Assembly (NCBI GenBank): GCA_902799245.1
Contig: CADBZY010000013.1
Span: forward strand, 1 to 58,910
Source of the DNA: an uncultured Ruminococcus sp.
GTDB taxonomy: Bacteria > Bacillota > Clostridia > Oscillospirales > Acutalibacteraceae
DNA length: 58,910 nucleotides
Direction: 5' to 3'
Shown: in pieces, positions 45,646 to 54,519 of the stretch
Position numbering within the stretch: position 1 is the first letter of the stretch
How the letters are laid out: every line of letters begins with the position of its first letter
Notes under the pieces: model-generated
The model's database searches: none
What the model saw: the letters and a program-made list of their open reading frames with translations, nothing else
Told to the model about the DNA's origin: nothing
Made by a program: the position numbers and the translations under genes

Positions 45646-46482
45646 TTACTTGCCGTTTCTGCGTCTTACGATCATCTTGTCGGAAGCCTTCTTGGTGGGT
45701 CTTGTCTTATAACCCAGAGCAGGCTTGCCCCAAGGTGTGCAAGGACCGGGACGTCCGACAGGGCTCTTGCCTTCACCACCACCGTGCGGGTGATCGTTCG
45801 GGTTCATGACGGAACCTCTGACTGTCGGTCTCCAACCCATCAGGCGCTTGCGGCCTGCCTTACCGATCTTGACGTTCTCATGGTCGATGTTGGAAACCTG
45901 ACCGATGGTTGCCATGCAATCTGCGGATACATTGCGGAGTTCGCCGGAGGGCAGTCTGAGAAGTGCGTAGCCGCCTTCCTTAGCCATCAGCTGAGCCTGG
46001 ATGCCGGCTGCTCTGGCGAGCTGTGCGCCTCTGCCGGGATAAAGCTCGATGTTGTGGATAAATGTACCGGTGGGAATTGACGAAAGCGGAAGTGCGTTGC
46101 CGGGTTTGATGTCGGCGGAAGCGCCGCTTACGACTGTATCGCCCTTCTTAAGGCCGTGAGGTGCTGTGATGTATGCCTTGGTGCCGTCCTCGTACTGAAT
46201 GAGTGCGATGAATGCCGAACGGTTGGGATCGTATTCAATGGACTGCACGGTTGCGGGCATATCAGCCTTCTGGCGCTTGAAGTCGATGATTCTGTACTTT
46301 CTGCGAAGTCCGCCGCCTCTGTGACGGACGGTGATTCTGCCGTAGCTGTTGCGGCCGGAATTCTTCTTGAGCGGTGCGAGAAGGCTTCTCTCGGGAGATA
46401 CCTTGTCGAGCTGCGCGGAATAATCGGTCACAGACATGTTGCGGCGGCCGTTGGTAGTCGGCTTATATGTCTTGATAGCCAA
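45646..46482 (-). CDS. rplB: 50S ribosomal protein L2
   Basis: The 278-residue protein is needed for subunit joining and peptidyl transfer. The active-loop block [19 protein letters not shown] appears as [20 protein letters not shown], with the essential His. The C-terminus [20 protein letters not shown] is standard. Confidence 0.98.
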   Translation of the reverse strand: MAIKTYKPTTNGRRNMSVTDYSAQLDKVSPERSLLAPLKKNSGRNSYGRITVRHRGGGLRRKYRIIDFKRQKADMPATVQSIEYDPNRSAFIALIQYEDGTKAYITAPHGLKKGDTVVSGASADIKPGNALPLSSIPTGTFIHNIELYPGRGAQLARAAGIQAQLMAKEGGYALLRLPSGELRNVSADCMATIGQVSNIDHENVKIGKAGRKRLMGWRPTVRGSVMNPNDHPHGGGEGKSPVGRPGPCTPWGKPALGYKTRPTKKASDKMIVRRRNGK

Positions 46483-46566
46483 TTTGGTTCACTCTCCTCG
46501 TTATTCTACGGGCTTAGCGGAGCTGCCATCATGCTCCATACATTGCCTGCGTTTGGTTTAGTTCAA

Positions 46567-46875
46567 TCAGATGAGACCCTCGAAGAATTCGATGGGCTTA
46601 GAATCGGGTGAAAGTGTTACGATGGCCTTTTTCCAGGCAGGGGTGTAACCCTCATATCTGCCCTGGCGGCGATGACGTCCTCTGACGTGCATTGTGTTGA
46701 CCTTTATAACCTTTACGCCGGGGAAGCAGGCTTCCACAGCCTTTGCGATTTCAATCTTGTTGGCCTTCTTGTCAACTTCGAAGGTGTACTTAATGCTTTC
46801 GCCTTCAGCGACCTGCATACCTGCCATCGACTTCTCAGTGATGACCGGACGAATGATAATGTCCTTCGGATTCAT
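46567..46875 (-). CDS. rplW: 50S ribosomal protein L23
   Basis: The 102-residue tunnel-exit protein is the main docking site for trigger factor and [23 protein letters not shown] opens it. Its ATG overlaps the rplD stop by 1 nt. An 84-bp gap before rplB has no visible feature. Confidence 0.97.
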   Translation of the reverse strand: MNPKDIIIRPVITEKSMAGMQVAEGESIKYTFEVDKKANKIEIAKAVEACFPGVKVIKVNTMHVRGRHRRQGRYEGYTPAWKKAIVTLSPDSKPIEFFEGLI

Positions 46876-47498
46876 TAGCAGTATACCTCCTCAATCTGTG
46901 CTACGGCGTCCTTGACAACGACGAACTTGTCAGCGTTTACGATGTCGTAGACATTGAGTGTGTTGACGAGAGCTGTCTTTACGCCGGGAATGTTTCTTGC
47001 GCTGGCGACAACCATGTCGTTCTTCTCCGGCATAACCAGGAGAACCTTGCGGTCTGCGCCGATCGCGTCAAGGAGCTTTACGACTTCCTTGGTCTTGTAC
47101 TCGCTCATGGTGAAGGCGTCGAGAACGATCATGTCGTTGTCTGCCACCTTAGCGGAGAGAGCTGACTTCATGGCAAGTCTGCGGAGCTTCTTGTTGAGTG
47201 TGTAGCGATAGGTTCTGGGCTTGGGGCCGAGAGCGATACCGCCGTGTCTCCACTGGGGTGAACGAGTGGAGCCCTGTCTTGCGTGGCCTGTGCCCTTCTG
47301 ACGCCAGGGCTTCTTGCCGCCGCCGGAGACCTCGCCGCGTGTCAGTGTGCTCTGTGTGCCCTGACGCTGGTTGGCGAGATAGTTAACGACTACAGCGTGA
47401 ACTGCTGCTTCGTTGGGTTCAATGCCGAATACTGCGTCGGAAAGATCGATGGTGCCGACCTTTTCGTTAGCTGCATTTACTACTGCGATGCTGGCCAT
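46875..47498 (-). CDS. rplD: 50S ribosomal protein L4
   Basis: The 207-residue protein has an internal extension into the exit tunnel ([20 protein letters not shown], the macrolide-linked loop) and the C-terminal [20 protein letters not shown]. In E. coli L4 binds the S10 leader and causes attenuation. The long leader and terminator ahead of rpsJ here make an analogous role worth testing. Confidence 0.97.
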   Translation of the reverse strand: MASIAVVNAANEKVGTIDLSDAVFGIEPNEAAVHAVVVNYLANQRQGTQSTLTRGEVSGGGKKPWRQKGTGHARQGSTRSPQWRHGGIALGPKPRTYRYTLNKKLRRLAMKSALSAKVADNDMIVLDAFTMSEYKTKEVVKLLDAIGADRKVLLVMPEKNDMVVASARNIPGVKTALVNTLNVYDIVNADKFVVVKDAVAQIEEVYC

Positions 47499-47515
47499 AT
47501 TCTATTCCTCCTCCC

Positions 47516-48202
47516 TTATGCTTTGACGCTGTCGCTGATGAGCACAACGCCGCCCTTAGGACCGGGAACTGCGCCCTTGATGGCGATAAGGTTGTTTTCA
47601 ACATCGATCTTGACGACTGTGAGATTCTGCACGGTAACTCTCTCGTTGCCGAGGTGACCGGACATCTTCTTTCCCTTGAAAACTCTCGAAGGATCGGAGC
47701 AGGCGCCGATGGAACCGCCGTGACGGTGAACAGGACCTGTACCGTGGCTCTCCTTGAGTCTGCCGAAGTTCCAGCGCTTGATAACGCCGGCCCAGCCCTT
47801 ACCTTTGCTTGTGCCGACAACGTCAACCTTGTCGCCTGCCGCGAAGGTGTCTGCCTTGACGAGATCACCGACGTTCAGACCGTCGATGGACTCAAAGCGG
47901 AACTCTCTGAGATACTTCTTGGGAGCAACACCGTTCTTCTCGAAGTGACCTGCGAGTGCCATGGTGATGTTGCTGGGCTTGCCCTGGAACTTTTCTGTTC
48001 TGGAGCTCTTTGCGCCCTTCTTGAACTTGAGCTTGATTTCACCGAAACCAAGCTGCACGGCGTTGTAGCCGTCTGTCTCGACTGTCTTCTTCTGTGTGAC
48101 AACACAGGGACCAGCTTCGATGACAGTGACGGGAACTACGTTGCCCTTCTCGTCAAAGATCTGGGTCATGCCGAGCTTTTTGCCGATAATACCTTTTTGC
48201 AT
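47516..48202 (-). CDS. rplC: 50S ribosomal protein L3
   Basis: The 228-residue early assembly protein reaches close to the peptidyl-transferase centre. [20 protein letters not shown] and the [20 protein letters not shown] loop (site of pleuromutilin and linezolid resistance changes) are diagnostic. AGGAGG lies 8 nt before the ATG. The 98-bp gap to rpsJ has no clear feature. Confidence 0.98.
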   Translation of the reverse strand: MQKGIIGKKLGMTQIFDEKGNVVPVTVIEAGPCVVTQKKTVETDGYNAVQLGFGEIKLKFKKGAKSSRTEKFQGKPSNITMALAGHFEKNGVAPKKYLREFRFESIDGLNVGDLVKADTFAAGDKVDVVGTSKGKGWAGVIKRWNFGRLKESHGTGPVHRHGGSIGACSDPSRVFKGKKMSGHLGNERVTVQNLTVVKIDVENNLIAIKGAVPGPKGGVVLISDSVKA

Positions 48203-48300
48203 TTTTTCTGCCTCCTATGATAGGTTATTGGTTGAAACGCGGGTATCAACACGCTTCAACTTGACCTCGACTGCCGTTGGTTGGAATGGCGATTAAGCAA

Positions 48301-48612
48301 TTACAGCTTGATCTCGATTTCAACGCCTGCAGGGAGCTCTAATCCTTTAAGAGCCTCCACAACCTTGTTGGAAGGTCTCAGGATGTCAATGAGACGCTTG
48401 TGGGTTCTGTACTCGAACTGCTCTCTGCTGTCCTTGTACTTGTGAACCGCACGCAGGATCGTTACGATTTCCTTGTCGGTGGGGAGCGGAACGGGTCCGG
48501 AGATCTGTGCGCCCTCGCGCTTGGCTGCGTCTACGATCTTCTGTGCTGCCTGATCGGCAAGAGAATGATCATAGCTCTTGATCCTGATTCTGATTTTTTC
48601 CTTGACTGCCAT
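48301..48612 (-). CDS. rpsJ: 30S ribosomal protein S10
   Basis: The 103-residue protein is also NusE, a partner of NusB and NusG in transcription antitermination. [20 protein letters not shown] and the [16 protein letters not shown] block are diagnostic. It is the first gene of the super-operon, with AGGAGG before the ATG and a leader of about 445 nt upstream that contains an intrinsic terminator. Confidence 0.98.
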   Translation of the reverse strand: MAVKEKIRIRIKSYDHSLADQAAQKIVDAAKREGAQISGPVPLPTDKEIVTILRAVHKYKDSREQFEYRTHKRLIDILRPSNKVVEALKGLELPAGVEIEIKL

Positions 48613-49058
48613 AATAGCCGCCTCCTAAAAGTATTTTTGCGGCGAGGTGCTGCTACATGATTTTCGCTGCGCACCCGATGTCTTTCAACAACGCGTCCGG
48701 GTGTTTCATACACGGGCACTAAAAAACCGGAAGCCATTCTTCTCTTGAGGGTGTTCTTGGCTTTCCGGGTCAGTGAAAACGAATAGCAAGCGTATTTTGC
48801 TTGGCACAGTCCAATCCTGAGACGGCAGCTCATTGGGTTAGCTTCCGCCGGGAAAACGACATATGGCGAGCCTTAGCAACTCAAAAGGCTCTGATATATC
48901 TCGCTTGGAACTGCGCACACTTTTCGCCCGGTTTAAAATCGGACATACTCCATGGAAAAACCGTTCGCTTTATCGCTAAAGGAACGCAACCTCCCACTTC
49001 AACGCATATCTCATGTGCAGTCGCTGCAATTTTTCGCACGCACTCATTAGTCGCGTAC
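48613..49058 (-). promoter_or_regulatory. rpsJ leader: S10 operon leader (about 445 nt) with internal attenuator
   Basis: Between the promoter (TATAAT at 49065-49070) and rpsJ lie about 445 nt without a plausible gene. Several self-complementary stretches occur, and an intrinsic terminator at 48721-48768 lies about 110 nt before the rpsJ start. This layout (long leader, terminator, then a ribosomal operon) is that of an attenuated ribosomal-protein leader. The binding protein (L4, S10 or other) is not known from sequence. Confidence 0.6.
48721..48768 (-). terminator. Intrinsic terminator inside the S10 leader (attenuator)
   Basis: The stem CCGGAAAGCCA/TGGCTTCCGG (one bulged base) has a loop of about 21 nt and is followed on the minus strand by TTTTTT. 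It lies upstream of rpsJ in the same transcript, so it must be conditionally read through. Confidence 0.8.
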
Positions 49059-49064
49059 TTGTCT

Positions 49065-49093
49065 ATTATATCAGAGCCTTCCGCTGATTGCAA
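49065..49093 (-). promoter_or_regulatory. Sigma-70-type promoter of the ribosomal super-operon
   Basis: On the minus strand TTGCAA (49088-49093) and a perfect TATAAT (49065-49070) are separated by 17 bp. AT-rich sequence upstream could act as an UP element. Confidence 0.75.
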
Positions 49094-49184
49094 GTAAAAA
49101 TTTACAATTGATTAGATTTTCATGTATAGAATTTTACGCTTGCTTTTATTTAATTTTTATGTATTATGTCTAATAAATGAAATA

Positions 49185-49622
49185 TCAACCGTGGTTTTCG
49201 TAATCGTCATAATCCATCACGCTCATGACCTCGATATAATTATAATACCGAGTCTTGCGCGGCATTGCCAGCCAGTCGTAAAACATCAGCAAGCCGAAGC
49301 AGCCGAACGTACAGAGTTTGAGCAAGCCTATGCCGATTTCGCCGAGAAGCATTCTGTCTACGCCGGACCAGCCCAGCATGAACGAGATGAACTGCATATT
49401 CTCTACCCTGCGGCAGGTAAGGCTCTGAATGTCGCCCAGCTTGTTGAGCGAGCAATGAAGCATGTTCTGCCGGAGCATGGGAATCTTGTCGTCCGGCAGG
49501 TCGTTCTGGTTGAGCACCAGAAAACGATCCACCAGCGCGACCTTCTGTCTGCGGATCTGTTCTTTTGCCAGACGCTCCTCGTCGGTCTCATAGGAATTCC
49601 TGACATTGAAGTTATTCACCAT
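49185..49622 (-). CDS. TM2-domain membrane protein
   Basis: The 145-residue protein has a polar N-terminal half and a C-terminal TM2 domain: GWSGVDRMLLGEIGIGLLKL followed by TFGCFGLLMFYDWLAM. This is the two-helix hairpin with the GxxGxDR...LG...G..K motif. TM2 proteins have no defined biochemical role. It lies 84 bp downstream of a DUF2752 protein gene in the same direction, a pairing that recurs in bacteria to my knowledge and suggests joint function. It ends close to the S10 operon promoter. Confidence 0.82.
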   Translation of the reverse strand: MVNNFNVRNSYETDEERLAKEQIRRQKVALVDRFLVLNQNDLPDDKIPMLRQNMLHCSLNKLGDIQSLTCRRVENMQFISFMLGWSGVDRMLLGEIGIGLLKLCTFGCFGLLMFYDWLAMPRKTRYYNYIEVMSVMDYDDYENHG

Positions 49623-49706
49623 AACTTATCCTCTCCTTTTCCAAGAAATACTCCTAATCCCGTGTTCTATTACGGTGATCAATTCCTTATGGAATTGCAC
49701 AATCCC

Positions 49707-50111
49707 TTACGGAATTGTAAAAAAAGCCATTCTCACTATATAGACGACAATTGTAAAGCCGAAGCCGATTCCTATCAGAATATCCTTGACTCTCATGCTG
49801 ACCCGTTCCAGCAGACATGTATCGCGGTTGATAAGCAGAATGATCGTCATCATGCACGGCAGCAAGGCTGGATTGCTGCGCAGCGAGCCGGACAGATCCA
49901 ACCGGAGCAGACATCCCAAAGCGCGGGACATGCCGCAGCCCGGACAGGGTATGCCGGTGATATACCTGATAGGGCAGTAGATCTTCAGCTTCACCATGAC
50001 AGCCATGTAAAGCAGCGCCGCAGCAAGCAGTATGACATGCATGAACAGAAGATTCATCCATTCCCGACGGCGGGATTTCTTTGGCTCCATAGTAAAATTG
50101 CCCTCCATCAA
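49707..50111 (-). CDS. DUF2752-family membrane protein
   Basis: The 134-residue protein has three or so hydrophobic segments. The DUF2752 signature CPIRYITGIPCPGCGMSR, a CxGCGxxR-type motif after a short loop, is followed by a GCLLRLDLSGSLRSNPALL stretch. The role of the family is unknown; the paired Cys residues might bind a metal or form a disulfide. It is followed by the TM2 gene, probably in one operon. It is divergent from the DegV gene. Confidence 0.85.
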   Translation of the reverse strand: MMEGNFTMEPKKSRRREWMNLLFMHVILLAAALLYMAVMVKLKIYCPIRYITGIPCPGCGMSRALGCLLRLDLSGSLRSNPALLPCMMTIILLINRDTCLLERVSMRVKDILIGIGFGFTIVVYIVRMAFFTIP

Positions 50112-50193
50112 AACTGACTTTTAGATGATTATAACACATTTTTTAAATAACTTCAATATTCAAAGAAATATTTTAACTTTTTTTAACAAGGTC

Positions 50194-50222
50194 TTGCAGT
50201 CAGCCCGACAATCTGTTAAAAT
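50194..50222 (+). promoter_or_regulatory. Candidate promoter for the DegV gene
   Basis: TTGCAG (50194-50199) and TAAAAT (50217-50222) are separated by 17 bp, about 60 bp before the ATG. Confidence 0.6.
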
Positions 50223-50282
50223 AATAACATAAATTCTTTTTAATCGGCACCATATATATAATGAAAAGAAGGTTTAAGTCAA

Positions 50283-51158
50283 ATGTCAAACAAAGTCGTC
50301 ATCACCACCGACACGGGCAGCGATCTTCGCCCGGAAAATCTTAAGAAATACCACATCGACGGAATGATTCCTTTCCACATCAATCTCGGCGACAAAAGCT
50401 ACAAGGATTTTTACGAGTGTCAGCCGAACGACCTGTTTAAATTCTTCGAGGAAAGCAATCAGGTGCCAAAAACCGCCGCCTGCTCTCCGAACGATTTTCT
50501 GGAGTTTTTTGAGCCCTTCGCGCAGCAGGGCTGCGACATTGTTCACATCGCAATGAATTCCGTTTTTTCCTCGTCCTATTCCAATTCTCTGATCGCAGCG
50601 AAGGAGATCAGCGAAAAATATGGCGTGGAGGTTCATTCGGTCGACACCTACACCCTCACAGGAGCGCAGGCAATTATGGCGCTGCGTGCCGCGGAACTGC
50701 GTGATGAAGGAAAGTGCGCGAAGGAAATAGCCGATTATATCAGGGACATGATTCCCCACGTGCGCACCAACTTCCTGCTCGGCGGAATGAATTACGCGGC
50801 CAAAGGCGGACGCTGCTCCATGCTGGTGGCATTCGGCGCAAATCTCCTCAAGCTCTATCCCATGATGCACATTGACGAGAAGGGAATTATCACCTCCCCG
50901 AAGAAATTCCGCGGTTCAGTGAAAAGTGTGCAGGATCAGTACATGGATTATGTTCTCGATTTAGCAGCCAAATACGCAGACCACCGCAGGGTCATGATCG
51001 GCTACACCAGCGACAACAAGGAAATGATCGCCAACATGCACCGCCGACTGAAGGAATACGGCAAGTTTGAAGAGATTGTCGAGAGCGTTTCCAACTGCAC
51101 CACTGCGACACACGGCGGTCCCAACACAATCTACATGATTTTTGCAGACAAATATTGA
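50283..51158 (+). CDS. DegV family fatty-acid-binding protein
   Basis: The 291-residue two-domain protein starts VVITTDTGSDLRPENLKKYH, with the DegV TDTGSDL-type loop. IAMNSVFSSSYSNSLIA and HSVDTYTLTGAQAIMALRAA hold the fatty-acid carboxylate site, and FLLGGMNYAAKGGRCS is also conserved. DegV/FakB proteins bind a fatty acid for phosphorylation by the kinase FakA, feeding phospholipid synthesis. FakA is not in the window. A shared terminator separates it from the convergent gatB. Confidence 0.92.
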   Translation: MSNKVVITTDTGSDLRPENLKKYHIDGMIPFHINLGDKSYKDFYECQPNDLFKFFEESNQVPKTAACSPNDFLEFFEPFAQQGCDIVHIAMNSVFSSSYSNSLIAAKEISEKYGVEVHSVDTYTLTGAQAIMALRAAELRDEGKCAKEIADYIRDMIPHVRTNFLLGGMNYAAKGGRCSMLVAFGANLLKLYPMMHIDEKGIITSPKKFRGSVKSVQDQYMDYVLDLAAKYADHRRVMIGYTSDNKEMIANMHRRLKEYGKFEEIVESVSNCTTATHGGPNTIYMIFADKY

Positions 51159-51171
51159 TTTTAAAAAAATT

Positions 51172-51215
51172 AGCCCGTGCAATGCGTGATTTCAACGAAT
51201 TGCACGGGCTTTATT
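51172..51215. terminator. Bidirectional terminator between degV and gatB
   Basis: The 12-bp perfect stem AGCCCGTGCAAT/ATTGCACGGGCT has a T-rich tail on the plus strand and TTTTTTT on the minus strand. It can end both convergent transcripts. Confidence 0.85.
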
Positions 51216-51263
51216 CTACCTGTCAGATTGACGAAAGAAAATGATGTGCGTATATATAAAAAA

Positions 51264-52697
51264 CTATCGCAGCTTTTCTACTTCCTTTTCCAGCAGTTCC
51301 CTGATGACCGCGGGATCGCCCTTGCCTTTGAGCTGCTTCATGCAGCATCCGAAGAGGGACTGCAGCGCCTTGGTCTTGCCGCCGAGGTAGTCGCCCACCG
51401 CCTTGTTGTTTTCGGCGATGACGTTTTTGACAATATCTAAAATTGCGGATTCATCCACCTTAGCATCGAGTGCCTGTTCCTTGATGTACTGCTCGGGAGA
51501 AACGCCCTTCTCGATAACAGCGCTGAGCACCTTCTTGCCAACGCCGCGGTTGATCTTGCCTTCGTCCACCATTCCGATGATATAGGAAAGCGCTTCCGGC
51601 GCGATGTCCAGCTCCCCGATCACCTTGCCGTTCCTGCGGAGAATACCTGCGCAGTCGGTAAGAATCCAAGCCGCCGTGTCAGCGGGCTTGCGTCCCGACG
51701 CGACAACCGCGTCGAAGATGTCGCAGAGCGTCCTCTCGGACACCAGTGAAGCTATATCCTGTTCCGAAAGTCCCATTCCGGTGTACTCGGCGGTTTTCTG
51801 CCCGATGGTGGCGTGCATGTTCTTTCTGATCTCCGCAAGCCACTGGTCGTCCACAACGATCGGCATGAGGTTGGGATCAGGGAAATATCTGTAATCGGCA
51901 GCGGTTTCCTTGTTGCGCATGGCAAAGGTTCTGTTCTTCATGTCGTCCCAGCGACGGGTCTCCTGCACAAGAACTTCCGTGTGTCTTTCGAGCGCGTCGA
52001 TGTGACGGGCCACCTCGTATTTGATCGCCCTTTCGATGGCGGTGAGCGAGCTCATGTTCTTGATCTCGCTGCGGACGCCGAGTTCCTCGGTGCCTTCGGG
52101 ACGGATGGAGATGTTCACGTCGCAGCGCATGGCGCCCTCTTCACACTCCGAAATACTGCCGAAGCGGAACATGGATTTCAGTTTGTCAAGGTAATTCAGC
52201 ACTTCTTCCGCACTGCGGAAATCCGGCTTGCTGACGATCTCGATCAGCGGAACGCTGGTACGGTTGAAGTCAACATAAGTCACGTCCGCCCAGTCGTCAT
52301 GTACCAGCTTGCCGGCGTCCTCCTCCATGTGAATCTGTTTGATACCGATGCGGCTCGTACCATGCTTGGTGGGAACGTCCACATAGCCTTCGGTGCAGAT
52401 GGGGTGGAACCACTGTGTGATCTGATAGGCACAGGGAAGGTCGGGGTAGTAATAGCTCTTCTTATCAAAGGTTGCGTACTGGTTGATCTTGCAGTTAAGC
52501 ATGATGCCGGCTTGCACAGCCAGCTCGACAGCGTGCCTGTTGGTGACGGGAAGCATACCCGGCATACCGCAGCAGGCGGGACATACGCAGTCGTTAGGCT
52601 GATCGGCTTCGGAATGACCGCCGCATGAACAGAATATTTTGGACTTGGTGGAAAGCTCCACATGGGTTTCCAGTCCTATCACGACTTCATATTTCAT
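51264..52697 (-). CDS. gatB: Asp-tRNA(Asn)/Glu-tRNA(Gln) amidotransferase subunit B
   Basis: The 477-residue kinase/amidase subunit phosphorylates the Asp or Glu on mischarged tRNA and adds ammonia. YEVVIGLETHVELSTKSKIF begins it. The FDKKSYYYPDLPCAYQITQ and IHMEEDAGKLVHD blocks form the kinase/transamidase site, the zinc Cys appear in CSCGG and CPACCG, and the C-terminal helical and YqeY-like domains (about 300-477) recognise the tRNA elbow. All motifs look intact, in contrast to the neighbouring GatA. Its start overlaps the end of gatA (52697). Confidence 0.96.
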   Translation of the reverse strand: MKYEVVIGLETHVELSTKSKIFCSCGGHSEADQPNDCVCPACCGMPGMLPVTNRHAVELAVQAGIMLNCKINQYATFDKKSYYYPDLPCAYQITQWFHPICTEGYVDVPTKHGTSRIGIKQIHMEEDAGKLVHDDWADVTYVDFNRTSVPLIEIVSKPDFRSAEEVLNYLDKLKSMFRFGSISECEEGAMRCDVNISIRPEGTEELGVRSEIKNMSSLTAIERAIKYEVARHIDALERHTEVLVQETRRWDDMKNRTFAMRNKETAADYRYFPDPNLMPIVVDDQWLAEIRKNMHATIGQKTAEYTGMGLSEQDIASLVSERTLCDIFDAVVASGRKPADTAAWILTDCAGILRRNGKVIGELDIAPEALSYIIGMVDEGKINRGVGKKVLSAVIEKGVSPEQYIKEQALDAKVDESAILDIVKNVIAENNKAVGDYLGGKTKALQSLFGCCMKQLKGKGDPAVIRELLEKEVEKLR

Positions 52698-53899
52698 CAG
52701 TCAGCCATCCTTTCTACCGCTCCGGCAATGCTCAGAAGGGTGCTTTCGGCAAAAGCCGCGCCCCAGAGCTGAACGCCGCCCGTTACCATTGCGGGAATAC
52801 CGATCAGGTTCGGAACGGTGGTGAAGAGCAGTTCTTTCTTGGTTCTCTCAAAGGTCTGAGCAAGGTCGTATTCCTCGACTGACGCGCTGCTCATAGCGGG
52901 AGCGATCACCGCGTCAAACGAAGCAAAGATTTCCTTCATCTTCTCGGAGGCAACTCTGCGCAGGCGGAGAGATTTGTCGTAGCAGCTCAGATATTGGTTC
53001 TTGGAAAGCACATCCGAGCCGTAGAGAACATTCATTTTGGCGGTGAAACCCATGCCCTCGGTACGGGAATTCACATACAGCTCGTCTATGTCCTTATAGG
53101 TGGGCGTTCTGTAGCCGAACTTCACTCCGTCGTATCTGGAAATGTTATTGCAGGTCTCCGCCGACAGCATAATCTGCCACGCCGTCGCGTAGGCCTTCAC
53201 GTCGGGAACGGAAACGGTTTCTATCTTTGCTCCGGAACTTTCTATCTTATTAAGATAGTTATCAAGAACGGACTTGACTTCATCCTTTGCCGCGTCATAA
53301 AGCTCTTTGACAACGGCAATTTTCATGCCCGAAATGTCCTTGTCGGAGGAATACCCGTACTTCTCCGCCGGAAGACTGGTGCCGTCCTTGCCATCGTGAC
53401 CGGCAATCACCGAGAGAAGCTCTTTGACATCTTCGGCGTTTCCGGCGCAGACGCCGACCTGTTCGCCCGAACAGGCAGTGGGGATGATGCCGTATCTGGA
53501 CACCGTGCCGTAGGTGGGCTTGATAAAATCAACGCCCGAAAGCGCCGCGCCGCGACGGGGTGCGCCGTTAACGTCCACACAGAGCGCAACCTTCACCGTT
53601 CCGGAAGCTACAGCTTCGGCAGCGGCGGTGGAAAGGCTTCCGTCAGCCTTTTTGCATACCCCGTGATAGGAGGTTTCTCCGGCGATGTCAAGCCCAAATT
53701 CGCCTGTGTGGGTCTTACCCTTAACGGCATATCCTGCCTTTAGCAGACGGTCTACCGCGTCGGCGCTGAACAGCGGCACAAAGCCGTCCAGAATGTGGGA
53801 GCCTGCCTTTGTTTCAAAGCCCTTTACAAGAAGGGTATCGTCAACCGCCACGGTTCCTGCGCGGTCGATTTCCGTTACAAAATAATCCACTTCCGTCAC
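52697..53899 (-). CDS. gatA: GatA-like amidase-family protein lacking the catalytic triad
   Basis: The 400-residue homologue of GatA (usually about 480-490) sits in the gatA position of the operon. The N-terminal ~75 residues are absent. Alignment by eye gives the family core: KAGSHILDGFVPLF, AGYAVKGKTHTGEF, IKPTYGTVSRYGIIP and VIAGHDGKDGTS. The Ser-cisSer-Lys triad is lost: IAIKDN becomes VAVDDT (Lys to Asp), GGSSGGS becomes DGSLSTA (cis-Ser to Leu) and GSDTGGSIRQPA becomes CVDVNGAPRRGA (nucleophile Ser to Ala). It is probably a structural subunit of GatCAB that cannot hydrolyse glutamine. The start is GTG 53899 (or GTG 53890); gatC ends 1 bp before. The frame is open throughout, so this is not a simple pseudogene. 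Confidence 0.85.
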   Translation of the reverse strand: MTEVDYFVTEIDRAGTVAVDDTLLVKGFETKAGSHILDGFVPLFSADAVDRLLKAGYAVKGKTHTGEFGLDIAGETSYHGVCKKADGSLSTAAAEAVASGTVKVALCVDVNGAPRRGAALSGVDFIKPTYGTVSRYGIIPTACSGEQVGVCAGNAEDVKELLSVIAGHDGKDGTSLPAEKYGYSSDKDISGMKIAVVKELYDAAKDEVKSVLDNYLNKIESSGAKIETVSVPDVKAYATAWQIMLSAETCNNISRYDGVKFGYRTPTYKDIDELYVNSRTEGMGFTAKMNVLYGSDVLSKNQYLSCYDKSLRLRRVASEKMKEIFASFDAVIAPAMSSASVEEYDLAQTFERTKKELLFTTVPNLIGIPAMVTGGVQLWGAAFAESTLLSIAGAVERMAD

Positions 53900-53900
53900 C

Positions 53901-54182
53901 TCACTTCACCAGTCTGGGAACAATCCAGCTGTCTTCGCTGTGTTCCGGCGCGCCTTCAAGCAGCTGCTCTCTTGTGAAGGGCTGCTCGCGCACGTCTTCC
54001 CGGAACACATTGGTCATGGGCATACAATGCACCATGACGTCAACGTTCTCTGTGTCAATGCTGCGAAGCTCCTCCGCTTCATTTTCCATGAAGCCGAATA
54101 CCTCCATTGCCTTCTGTTCCTCAGAATCGGTAAGTCTGAATTCGTTCAGGCTCTCGAGAGCCTTGAGTATTTCAACAGTCAT
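53901..54182 (-). CDS. gatC: Asp-tRNA(Asn)/Glu-tRNA(Gln) amidotransferase subunit C
   Basis: The 93-residue small subunit wraps around GatA and GatB and stabilises the complex. It shows the normal GatC pattern: N-terminal helices with FRLTDSEEQKAMEVF, then IDTENVDVMVHCMPMTNVFR and the C-terminal WIVPRLVK tail. It is intact, which argues that the complex is still assembled although GatA appears catalytically dead. It lies 1 bp before gatA and 337 bp after aspS. Confidence 0.92.
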   Translation of the reverse strand: MTVEILKALESLNEFRLTDSEEQKAMEVFGFMENEAEELRSIDTENVDVMVHCMPMTNVFREDVREQPFTREQLLEGAPEHSEDSWIVPRLVK

Positions 54183-54299
54183 TGTGTAATCCCCTTTATC
54201 AAGCCACTAATCATGGCGTTATTCAGCTAATGGTAAACACCCCGAAAACGCCGGAATATTGAGAGCTTTGTTTATTTGAAAACGCAGGCATTTGCATGG

Positions 54300-54519
54300 G
54301 TCGGGGGTAAGGAAAAATATAATTATTTACTTTTTCTGTATTCGCCTGACCCTTATTGTCGTCCGGGCTGATCTTGCTCGCTCAGCCAAAGGCTTCGCTC
54401 GTGAGGCTCTGCCTCACACTCCGCTGGTGGCGCTGCCCCCAGACCCCTGGCAGGGATCCAGACCCCTGCACCCCGCGCTCGCATTCGCTCGCTTAATTAG
54501 CGCTGCGCTATGCTTTTTG
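54300..54519. repeat. GC-rich, self-complementary element between aspS and gatC
   Basis: About 220 bp much richer in G+C than the surroundings. It contains CAGGGATCCAGACCCCTG-like and CTCGTGAGGCTCTGCCTCAC-like inverted repeats, direct GACCCCTG copies and several GCTCGC-type motifs. It encodes no plausible protein. It looks like a repeat element of the kind scattered in some Clostridia genomes, or a decayed insertion. The two genes otherwise form one operon, so it probably affects read-through from aspS to gatC. Confidence 0.5.

Noticed and set aside
48531-48833. 100-codon minus-strand frame in the S10 leader
   Set aside because: It overlaps rpsJ in another frame and runs through the terminator stem; no family resemblance.
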